Shown: one piece after another, positions 38,101 through 50,100 of the stretch
How positions within the stretch are numbered: position 1 is the first letter of the stretch
Layout: every line of letters starts with the position of its first letter
DNA from: Blastomussa wellsi
Lineage: Eukaryota > Cnidaria > Anthozoa > Scleractinia > Plerogyridae
Length of the DNA stretch: 64,000 nucleotides
Direction: 5' to 3'
Assembly: GCA_947652115.1 (NCBI GenBank)
Contig: OX393569.1
Coordinates: 10,463,144-10,527,143 of the forward strand
Program-made: the position numbers and the translations under genes
The notes under the pieces: generated by a model
Told to the model about the DNA's origin: nothing
Databases searched by the model: none
What the model saw: only the letters and a program-made list of their open reading frames with translations

Positions 38101-41100
38101 ATAAGCTCTTTAATTCATAAATTAGTCTTTCAGCATGTCTAGTTGGAATAAAAGTTAACTTGAAACTAATCATGTGTCTGAATTTGCTGCGCATATGGTT
38201 TATTTTTTCCACTCAGACGTCTCCATTGAATGTTGCAAAAGGGCCAGGAAATTGGGGTGGGTGCGTGCTAAAAACCTTCAGGCATCAATGGGTTAATGTT
38301 ATGGCATGCAATAACGACAAATAATAATAATAATAATATTTTATTAAGCTCATAAAAATGTATACATTGATTTTAACACTCAAATAAATAAAAATATATT
38401 ATAATTGTAGTTTAATAGACAAATTAGTGGGAAATCTTGGGCTAGGAATGTGCTAGCAAGGCCTGGATAAAACCCACTGACCAGATTAACCCACCGGATG
38501 AGGGGCCTCACCACATAGCACCATGCTGAGGGGGTGCCTCATACCTGTACTGCAAGGTAGACATTGTTGCTGGAATAATGTCCTGGGGCCAAGTTAACCC
38601 AGTCCAGAGTAACAAATGTCCCCTAACTGACGGGGCTTCAGCACAGGGCTGAAGGGGTGCAGCAGGCAGCAATTCCCCCCCACTTAAGTTTATTTTAAGT
38701 CCTTCAGAGTTGTACATACATGTAAGCAAAATATGCTAAAGAATGGTAAATAATTACTTGTAACATCTTAGGACAATAGTAATACCATAATAATTTATGC
38801 TTCCCTTTCCATATGAGAAATAGAAGATGGAAGTAAGGGGTTGGTGGGAGGGATTGAACATGCTGCAAAGGAAACTTACATGACATACATACATACAACT
38901 TACAAGACATTACTTGCATGACATATTATACTTGATTGATACGAGCCAAATATGGAAACAACACATGCAGAGGAAGACCGCACAGAGGGCTAATACAATG
39001 GCTGCTTTCCAACATTAACCTTTAACCCTAAAATAATGATTATAGGTCCAAGTAGCAGAAGGTCACTGGGCCACTTGGTAGAGTCTTAGCGGTCTTTCCA
39101 GGAAAGGACAAGCACGTGAGAGCTGTCAAAGCCAGAGTTGGCTGCAAGGAATTGTTGAGTTGGATCAACAGAATCTACCCATTAGAATTCCTTGCAAAAG
39201 GTGACACAGAAGAATAGAATAATAGCAAACTTTGAGAGAGCTAGAACTATAGTGAAACTTTAAGCTAGAAACACACGCAACTCCTATTGAGGGGAGAATC
39301 TTGAGCTTGGTCATGAGTACAGATCTCACTATATTTGGTCTATACTCATAAACTCACTCACGATTCTCCTGTTCAGACCTCCTACTTTTTTTGTTGTATA
39401 ACATCAAAGGTGCAATGACTTCTAACCCAGGAGGTTTTCTCAATATGACACTTTCCAAACAGAGTTTCACTCATTTAAACAACAAAAACATGAGAAAGGT
39501 TCATTTTCATAATGACACATGGATGTGAACTAATGACCTCCTAATCACTTGCCTGGTGTTTTCATTCCTAAGGGACTGGAAAAACGGGTAAGAAAGACAA
39601 TAAAACAATAAGATAATGGTATATCAGGCCAAATGCCCAGATGACATCACAACAATTTTATAACATTACATGCAATTGCTTGTGCTAAAGGATACAGCAC
39701 CATCAAAGTCAGAGCCACACCACTGCAAAAGCTGGCTCAATCTTGTATTGTACTTGCCAGAGCTCTGACTCTCTCCAATCAATGATGAGTATGTAGCAAA
39801 TATCACACCCTTCTTTACTCCGCCATTTACTTTGGATGATATTTTAGCATCATATTTGAACTTGCATGCAAATGAATAAAAATAGTCAGTAAATTACCGG
39901 TAAACAAAATAATCAAGGTATATCATGCGTGCATTAACTGTTTGTACTTTGCAGTCACAGATGACTACACACCTTACAGATTTCCAAGTAAAGTTGTGAC
40001 ATACAGAAAATGATTACTGTGTCTTTGTCATAATTATTTTGATGCAATACAATAAAGACCCATGTATAAGAAGCTAGATTTAAGTTAGCATTATGTAAAT
40101 GAAGCCTACCAGAAAATTAGGCTAAACAGGTTCATATTTCCTTAAGAAAAGTGACTGATTCTTGGTAGGTGTTGTATATCATTTATATAAGTTACGCACA
40201 AATTATTTCCAAATTGACAGTATATGCACTTATACAAACCCTATATCTTACGCTGCATTGAAGCTAAAAGTTCATATAGAGACCATGTTTATCTCAATGC
40301 AATTTCCAGGGTGATTAATTTTGATAAAATAAGAACCTGCTTTGAAATTCTAGCATAAACATGTTCTCACGTAAAGGGGATCTAAATAGAACATTTTAGG
40401 CTAACAGGTTCTTAAGGGCCCATTAACTGATCTTTTTGAGCCATTGCTAATGAAAAATATAACCTCATCATTTGTAGTCAGTTCAGAGTTATTTCAGGTG
40501 TTTTACTTTTCGTGACCAGTAACACCAGCGATGATGTCATCAGGCCACATCCCTTGGTTATGTGACTAATACTGCAAAAATGCAAAGGCTCTCAGGCAAA
40601 TTACTTTATCTGGATTTTTTTCATTGATTTAATATTTTAATTTTAATCCTCATTATGCTATGCATAGATTTTGTTTTATTTCTAAAGGGTCAGATTTTGA
40701 GAGAATTTAACCCATTGACTCTGGGAGATTTTTGAAAAAAGGTGTTTTTAGACATTTTGAACATTTTCTAGTCAGTTATAGGCTAAATATGCTTCAAATT
40801 CCTCCAAAATGCATTTGCGAAATAAAGACATGCCAGGTTTTTCACTAGCACCGCATTTAACGACATTTTAGCTCGGGCATGCGCACAAATCAAAGTGGCC
40901 CACGAAAATAGTTGAAAATAAGACAAGCAGCGGAGTAGGTGTTTGAATAGGCAATGAAACACTGTATTGAGTGTTTCTCAATCATAAGAAAAACTAAGGA
41001 GTAAACATTGAAATAAAATCGTCAAAATCTATGCTAATTATCGGGTATCCAAACCTCCTTCATGGTTATGATTTTCTTTATTTTAACTTGATGAATTATT

Positions 41101-44100
41101 GCCCCCGCAGGGTTTGGCCTCTGGGCCAAAACCGAGGAGGCATTAATAGGAGTCCGCACATATGTGACCCTCCACGGGAAAACAGGGACAAAGGTGATAG
41201 CACGCTCACAACACGCTTCCACCTTAAAACAATAGATTTCGATTTTAGCACGCTTAAAGCGTGTTCTGAAACTTGCCTCATTAGTGGATCTTTTGTTTTA
41301 CAGGACACACTAAACACAATTAAGCGTGCGAGGCCGAAGAAAGAAGCGTGAGCAGTCGAACAAAAAAGCATGTCAAGCTTCAAAACAAAAGCTGCGTGTC
41401 AGTTGTGTGCGAAAAAGCACAACACACTGAGTGTGCGAACGCGCACGCAAAGCGTGACCAACCTTTAAGCATTAAAAGAAATACTCCTAAAACAGTATAG
41501 AGTAAGTATAAAGAAAGTATAACAGTATAAAGAAAGATCGTGTTATTGAACAGCAAAAAACGAAAACAGTGTTCAGGGTATGTTTTCGACCTACCATTCC
41601 TTTATTCACGAAAACAAAAATTCCATCCTTTCATTTATCGTGGTGATAAACTGTATTGGATTGCACCAATCCTTTTTGTCACGAATTTCATTTCTCAAGA
41701 ATACATCCAAGAAAGCTTCGAACTGTGTGTTTTCAACAAAAGATGCGATTTCGGCTCCTAGGAATTGTCTCTCTCTTGTTCAGTCTTTAGCTTCGTTCTG
41801 TTTTTCTCAGCGAAGCCCGTCCTTCTTCGTAAAACTTAGCTTTCAAATTAAAAGTAGTTACGGCTGGAGTGAATACGGGATCGGTGAATCCATGGTTCGT
41901 CGCTGGCGAAAAGATCAAGCAAACCTCTTCAATGGTGAACTAAAAATGTAACCAAAAAATGAAACGCAATGGGCTGTTTATTCGCCAAAGTATTCTGAAT
42001 TGGATGAAACACTTCTGAAGTGGTCTTTGGAGCAGAGAAGCGAGGGTAAGTTTTCTGTTTTGAACCGCAATTACAACAATGCTGCCAGTCGATTTCTGTC
42101 AGATCGTGTTGCAATGTTTACTTGGTCGTGGCAACGGCCTCTTCTGATTGGCCAGTTTCGGATGTTTTCAAAACAATTGATCGATCGATCAATCGAAAGT
42201 TCACAGGAATTCTTCAGCCAAAGGCAAAGGAGGTGTGCTATCCACAGGGATAAAGCAGGGGTAAAGCAGGGGTAAAGCAGGCTTGGGAGGAAATTCTAGG
42301 GGAGATCATGAGAAAATCATTCAAAACATGCAGGATTTCAAAAGCTGGCGACAGCACAGATGATGATCCCCCTGTGATGATGAAATCTACGCCGATGGAA
42401 TGTCAGATCATGCAAGAATCGCTCGGCTTATAACACCGCCACCACCGGCTTATAGACAAATAAATGTACGGTAATTATTAGGGAAATTTGGAAAAGTTTT
42501 ATTTTGTTGCGGGAAAATACTCGGTTATAAGACGCACCCCGAGTTTTGAGCAGATTTTGATTGAACAAGCATATTTTCTCGTGCGCCTTATAAGTGAATA
42601 AATACGGTAACTTTTATTCTGAGAATGTTGTACTCGAAGTCGTAACTCAATGGACATTTAAATCATGGCGACACAATGTATCTTACGATAAAATTTTAAG
42701 TAAGTGAAAAGAATATTTCATAGTTGATTTGATCTTATTATTTACTTAGTATTTGTAGCACTAGCGGTATTTTCGGTTCGAAAACAGTAGATCGTACATT
42801 TATTAAACTCGAATAACTGAAGCGCTTACTTTTGGCATTGCTTCTTCGTTTGCGAAAGCTTCTCATATAATTATTTCTGGATAACGAAATCTGTAATGAA
42901 TGTGTGGTTTCTGCCATAATTCTAGCGTGTTCTTGAGTGTTTTAGCGTGTTAAATTGCCCGCTAAGCGTGACCTCTAGCACACTAATTGCAACAAAAGAT
43001 TTAGCGTGCTAAAAATCCCGAAACAAAGCTAGTGTGTTCTGCATTGTTGTAGTGATTAAATATGCACATATCCGTGACATTAGACACGCTAAGCGTGTTG
43101 TGCTCGCGTGCTGTGAGCGTGCTATCACCTTTGTCCCTGTTTTCCCGTGGAGGGTCACATATGTATATTAATTTGGTGAGATTATATTTGTATACCCGGA
43201 AAAAATCTCGATCGAACAGCTAGGCGTGCATGGTACTCTCTGGGAAAAAAAGCGTGCAGAGTGTTGTCGGGAAGGCGTTCAACTCATGGCCATTTGAGGT
43301 CCGCCATCTTGTCTTGAAAAGGTGAGCTAAGATATTTTCGCATAATATTAAATATCATTGCAGTCGCTTTATTACCCAGACACAGAAATATAGTTTAGCC
43401 TGATTTTAAGGTGATTTCTCAGACACAATCACAAAACTAGGATCGACAGACTCAATCTAAACATGATCGATTTGCCAGACACAAATCATATTAAACACCA
43501 GGATTGACAGACTATCTGCAACCACGATCGATAGACTCGTTCAACAGTCAGTAGTACATGGAAAGCAGTCCATAATTTGTGCAACAACGTTCCAGCATTT
43601 TAAATTCACAAATCTTGTTGTTGACTCCTAAACATTACCATTTCATAATTTCCTGTACAGCTGATATTAACTCAACTGCCGTCAACAAGAAAACTGTATT
43701 CAGATATTACCAATAAAAGTTACAAGTTCAATTTGAAATTGTATTTCCGAAACACTTTCTCCAACAATAGATAAATCATAATACAAAATCATAGATTTCT
43801 CAGCTAGCGGGAGCACTTGTAGTGATAACTATAGCTAGTTAATGAGTTTGAGAAGCCAAATTTCGACAATCAGAACTTCTCCCAAAATGCAGTGAACATC
43901 ACCTTCAAGTAATAACTTTGGTATAGGCTTTAAAGGTTTCATAATATGTTGCTGGTGCAGTTTTACTATGAATCGCTGTCATCTTTTTCATTACCAGTCA
44001 CAAAAGACCTGGCATGGCAATTATTTCAGAGAGGAATGCTTTTCAGTTGGGCTTCAACCATGAATGTCAACCAAAATTTCAGACTGCCAACCAAGTTCAG

Positions 44101-47100
44101 TGAGAACGTTTTGGGGGCCACGGTTAGCAAGTCCCCAAAACGTTCTCACGCCTCACATAAATATTTCACAGCTTCTTGTGTTTCCTTTCGTAAATCCGCC
44201 CAAACCTCTGGGGTTTGTTGCCACCAAAATTACCCGCCAGAACGGTGTTAAGTGTATGTTTGTAAAACTCCCTGAAGAAGTCAACGATAGTTAGACAAAA
44301 TGCGTAGGACAATAAACAAGTTTTACACTGTAGTTTGCAGAGTGCTGCTCACTAATTTAGTTTTAAAAAATTGTCTTAAAAAATTGTTTTAAAAAATTGT
44401 CTTAAATTGTTTTAAAAATTATTCCTATTTGCATCAATTTTATTACATTTTGCATTAGTAGTATAATTTGCAGGGACTATTAAATTTTGTGATGTAACAG
44501 GGTCTTTAATTCAAGGTTGAACTACAGATAAAGAATAACACTTGAACTAGCATTACCTTGTTGAGCGAGTGGACATGAATATGACAGCCAATGTCCCTTA
44601 GATCCCTAACATCGAAATAACAGTAAAAAAAATTGATACCAAGTGGCAAGCAGGGCATGAAGATGGACTAATTTATTAATGTGTATAGAAGTAGTAAGTA
44701 CAAAAGTATTGAGTATAAAGTAAAAAGCATGGAAGTACAAAAAAATTAGTACTATAATGGTATTGAATAATTAAGTGTAGTTCATTAAACCCAACTGAGG
44801 ACACTATTAACAGATTATATATAAAACAACACAAAACCTGGCATTCTGGTATGTGTTTCTGGCATACTTTAAGGAAATACAAGATAAGAAATAAAAGTCC
44901 TCTTGGAGGATGTGTGGTTGCTGGTAGTGAGTAAAAACTGCAATGGTAGAAAAAGAGCTCTAGTTTTAGTTTTTATAATGTCATTTTCAACCTGGAGTGC
45001 TTATCAGCAGTCCCTTTGGATTGACAACTGTCTATTATATTTTGTAATGCACTATTTTAATAATTAGACCCGTAGCCCTTGCAGGCTACTGGTCCATAGC
45101 CCATGAGGCGAAGCTGAAGGGCTATTGACCTGTGACCCTTGAGGGTGAAAGGACTAATTGTTTTAGTATCACCCAACTAGTCAGACAGAAAAGGCAATAG
45201 TAAAGTTAGCAAATGCAAGTTGAAGAAATAATTATTTGGGAATAAAACAGAAGAAAGCGTCATGCTTGATTGCGACTAGTATTGTAGAAACTTAAAATGC
45301 AGGATTTGCCTTAGTCCACTAGTTGGGTGATACTGGAAGTAAGTTTCTTACGGAAGCCGAGAAGGGACAATCCAAAAATAATTTTCAAATCCAAAAAAAA
45401 CATTTCAAATCGTAATATTTTTTGCAAATCCTTGTTGGAAAGTTTGTCAAATCTAAAAAACTATTATAAATCTTTATACAATTATTGGATCCACAAATAA
45501 ATTTTCACGAAAAAAAAATAAAAACAAATATTTTGAAAATCGCAAAAAATATTTTGTCACATGCTGCTTGTATCAGAGGCTTGCCGACTTAGCCGCGATA
45601 TTGCATCCAAAGGAGAGGAGAGTTTGGAATATGAGCAGTGCGATGTTCTGCCATAAACATGGAAGGCAAATTTTTGAACATTGAAATATTCTGCCGTCGG
45701 TGTGGGACTCTAAAGAGACGAGAGCGACGTACCTTCCACCCGCCGCAATGCGTTTGGCCCTGGTGAGACATGCGATCGACGATAGAGCTTCTTAGCCGCC
45801 TTTCAAAGGGCAAATACACCTGGGTCCAACTCTTAGAATTTGCATGACCTTGTCTCAAGGAATGGTTACATTGCAGCTTGTCCTCAGCTTGTTCCACGCT
45901 AAATTACTTTCCACACAGCATGCTGGCAATGAGCTTGATTTCTTCGGGATTTCTTCTTCACAACCCATACTCGCTTAGCATTTCTATTGAAAGTCCTTCA
46001 TAGAAATCCCATGTTCTTAAAATCCCCATTTAAAGTTATGTTTTACTGCAGATCTCTCGACAGCAGAACTGCACAACACACTTTCCTGTTATTGTCTCTT
46101 CAGAGTCCCACGTACGCCAACGGCAGAATGTTCACCAAAATTTGCCTTCCACGTTTATGGCAGACCATCGCACTGCTCAAATTCCAAACTCTCCTCTCGT
46201 TTGGATGCAATATGGCGGCGAAGTCGGCAAGCCTCTGACATAAACTGATTGCTGGCGCAAGCAGCACGTGACAAAATATTTTTTGCAATTTTCAAAATAT
46301 ATTTTTGGATTTCACAAAGATTTTTGGATTGTAAACTATTTTCGTATTTGTGAAAATTTATTTGTGGATCCAATAATTGTATAAAGATTTGAAATAGTTT
46401 TTTTAGATTTCACTAGCTTTCTAACAAGGTTTTGCAAAAAATATTACGATTTGAAATATTTTTTTGGATTTGAAAATTATTTTTGGATTGTCCCTTCTCG
46501 GCTTCCTTAAGAAACTGACTTCTAGACTGCCACAGCAGAGATGCTATATTGACGAAGAGATAGCCTGCACACATTTCTTTAGACAGACAGGCAGTTCAGG
46601 GAAGCCAGTCAGCAAAAAGTGCCCACCTTCTAGTGCCACATGTAAACTGCGCAAAGATAATATTACAAGAGATGCAGATACCAGGATTAGACTGGAATAA
46701 CCCACTAGACCAGAGCCAAGCTAGACAGGCCAAGAAGTGGTTTGAAGAGCTCACCAAGTTGTCGGAAATAAGAGTCCCCGATGTCTACAGTTGAGCTCAG
46801 AAGTCGAGACAGTAACCTTGCGCACCTTTACAGATGCATCAGGGGATGCTTATGGTGCAGCAACTTCTGTTAGTGGCCTCAAGTGCCACTGCTGTCAGCT
46901 ATAAGCATTCCAAGACTCTGTTTTGGGATTGAGATTGGCCCTGTCTATAGCCAAGGAAATTAAGATCAACAAGAGCCTGCTCACATTCTGGTGTGACAGC
47001 ATGAATGTGTTGTGGTGAATTTTGACCAGTCACAGTCTCAGATCATTTGTAGCAAATCAGATAGGTGAAATACGTGACTCGAGCAGCCCTGCTCAGTGGC

Positions 47101-50100
47101 GCCATGTTAGCACACATCAGAACCTTACTGATCTGCCAACCAGAGGAACTTATGTAGCTGAGCTAAAATAGCAAGATATGGTTAAGAGGTCCAAAGTTCC
47201 TGGACATGCCAAAAAAACATGGACAAAAACAGAAACTGGCATCATTAAAGAAGCACAACAAGAAGCCTTTCAGGAAGAGTACAAAATGCTGGTAAATTCC
47301 AAGGCTGGGAATCTAGTGCGATCAGATGCGAGACTGTGTTAAGCTGAGTACTTGCCTTTTGATGCTAGATTTCCAGTCATTCGTCAAAGGAAGAGTTAGG
47401 CAAGCTGACTAATTGTGAAGTTCTATCATGAAAGAAGTAACCATTGCCCTTGTTGTCAGCTACATTCTGAATCATGCAAGGTAGAGAGGAGATTCGTTAT
47501 TGGGAAAGAAAGTGTTGTGAATACAGAAAGGGAAAAGCACAGGCTACAATGCAGATAATGGTTCCTCCAAAGATTTAACTGAAGTTGGCCTTATGAGCAT
47601 TCGCCCAAACAGTAGTTGACTTTGCAAATATCACCTTTTGCTTCAGCAATCCAATATGGCTACAGCTACAGTAAAGCATGGTATTGTCCACAATCTTTTG
47701 CAAGACAAGTTTAAAGGCCACCTTTTAATGCTGTCAACAGCAATTGGGAAACAGTCACAGAAGTTAGTTGGCATTTTAAAGCAAATATTAGGAAAAGATC
47801 ACTTCATCGCTTTTCAGATTCTCAAATGTTATCTTTAGCTACGGTAAAGCATGGTATTGTCCACAGTCTCTTGTAAGACAAGTTTAAAGGCCACCTTTTA
47901 AAACAACACTGTCAACAGCATTTGGTAACAGTCACAGAAGTTAGTTGGCATTTCTAAAGCCAATATTAGCTATCACCAGGGAATACCACATGCACAAGAA
48001 TGTGTGCGCCATGCCTTGAAATTGTGCTTTGTCCTTGACATGTTATCCATGCACACTCTCAAACTTGAGACAAAATCACCTCTTCTCTAAGTGTGTGCTG
48101 GTACCCTGTCACAAATTATTTTAAAGCTATGTTGCTCAAATAAAATTTATGTTTTTATGTAATGTTTATCGGAGATTTTAGCATCGGCAAAAGCAAAACC
48201 CAACTTTCACAAAAATACTACTTGCATTTCGCATCCTAAAAATATTTGTTTGTTGTTCGTGGTTTTGAAAATGCATTTTGAAAGAAGAAACAATGCTGTA
48301 ATATGCTTAAGCTCACGTACCAGTCACTGACTTTTGCTGCTTAAACCATTGATTCTTTGAGATTTTTGAAAAAAGAGCATTATTTAGACATTTTGGACAT
48401 TTTGTAGTCAGTTATGCATGTAGGCTAAATCTGCTCCAAATCACTCCAACCTGCATTTGCAAAAGAAAGGCATGCCATGTTTTCCACTCAATTGTACAAA
48501 TCAAAATTTTGAGATAGTTTTTTGGATGAGAAAGTGACCCACCTCTTTAGCCTTTCATTTTCTTAACTTTTTCAATTTTTCAATTTTGCCCTTTACTGGG
48601 CTTGCTTGGAGTAGCCAAAGGTAGGTGAGGAAAATCCCCCCCCCCCCCCCAATCTGTAGACTGTAGTAAGAACAAACTTGATGACTTTGATATTTTCATC
48701 AACAGCCCTAAGTTTAAGTGAGTCATTAGTGGTAATCACCTGCCTTTTCTAGACCTCTAACAACCATCCACTACAAAGAAACCCTATTCACACTCACATC
48801 TCGCATACTCTTAGTTGTATCCTTTCCAATGTTACAACTCTGTCCAATACGGCCAGCTTCTCCACCTCCAACGGATACGCAGTGATGACAATGACTACCA
48901 CACCAAAAGCCAAAAAAATGCATCATTCTTCCTGCACTATGATTATCTGCCAGCAGTTGTAGAGCGAGCCCTCCAACAGATCAACGCCATCTTACGTGAA
49001 ACAGCTTTGCAACCAACTAACGGTGAGCAATCCAAGAAACAGGTCATCCCCTTGATTTCTACATTCGAGCCTACCAACTGCAGTGTGAAGAACATTCTGT
49101 CCAGGAACTTCACCCTGCTCCAATCCCATCAAAAACCAAGGAAGTCTTCAATAACACATGCATAGTCGGTGCTTAATGCTGTCATACCAATTTAAGAGAC
49201 TCCTTATCCAGTACCAATGGAAAAACCAAAAGGAACCATTCCCTGCCACCATCCATGATGCAAGACTTGTGCACATACAAACCCAGCCTCCCAGATCAAC
49301 ACCTCTGGTGAACTGCTGGCAATATGACAGAGGTTCTTGTGCGTGTTTAGTAACCTTGTCTGCATTATCACTTGTTGTGCATGCACTCTGTCGTACATTG
49401 GCGAAACAGGGCGTAGGCTTGGTGATGGGTTTTGTGAAAACTTAAGATCTGTTGCAAGAAAAGCCGACCTGACTGTTGCAAAACATTTCTCCTCCCCTGC
49501 TCAGCCCTGTGAAGGTACCAGTTTTGTGTTAGGAATAAACACAAAGAGTTTTCCCGATTATATCACGTGATTTACAGTAGTCAGGAAGATGGCATAAATG
49601 ATGCTGATTTATCTCTAACAATTAATTTAAGTTGCATTGCACTTTCAGAATTTGCATTTAATCATTAAATTTACAGAATATCTTACCTGACAGCATCATA
49701 TTTCAAATCATTAGAAACACTCAACCTATTAAAAATGTGTACACAAAATAAATAACTACACAAAACATCAAAGAAACTTCAATTACGCTAATAATGACTC
49801 ATACCATGAAAACAAGATGCTGACAGGATATTGAGCCCCTCCCAGGGGCGGGGGGGGGGGGGGTACATGTTCCCTTGATCCCTTAATCTTTTTGGATTTT
49901 ATCCCTTGTTTCCCATTAATAAAACCCCTTGATCCCGAAAATTTTTGCGCTGTTCCCTTGATCCCCAAAAATGTTTATCATTGTTTCCCATATTTGTTTG
50001 CTTTGTTTTACCTTTCTATTCATAGTAGAAAAATCGCTTTCAAACCGCCTCTTCTTTCTCCTTGAAATCCGCTCATGCTACACGTCATCGAAATATAAAT

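Larger units (their letters stand above)
41164..43158. mobile_element. 2.0 kb TIR transposon, relative of the BEN transposon
   Basis: The tips read GTGACCCTCCACGGGAAAAC in inverted orientation and match for about 52 bases with one difference. ATAT occurs on both sides (41160-41163 and 43159-43162), a 4-base duplication. The first 16 bases are identical to the tips of the element at 16085-22290 and the next 30 are similar. Subterminal zones carry many AGCGTG(T/C) and CACGCT words. The interior encodes a decayed CENP-B-type helix-turn-helix segment, not a BEN gene. Confidence 0.8.
43163..44556. other. SBNO intron segment
   Basis: No supported gene; a frame at 43946-44251 lacks known motifs. 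It contains the perfect hairpin at 44100-44149 and an ATTGT(C/T)TTAAAAA-type tandem repeat at about 44358-44425. Confidence 0.4.
47490..48740. other. SBNO intron segment
   Basis: No gene supported. It contains a tandem duplication (47653-47968), a truncated TTAA MITE (48343-48515) and a C-run of about 16 at 48637-48652. Confidence 0.4.

Noticed and set aside
43300..43330. Possible host promoter/start (ggtccgccatcttg)
   Set aside because: The minus-strand ATG GCG GAC frame stops after seven codons and no gene follows.
43946..44251. Plus-strand ORF of about 100 codons
   Set aside because: It spans the perfect hairpin and has no family resemblance; chance frame likely.
45589..45897. Minus-strand ORF in the fold-back element
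   Set aside because: It spans the arm/centre border and no protein family is recognised; likely chance.
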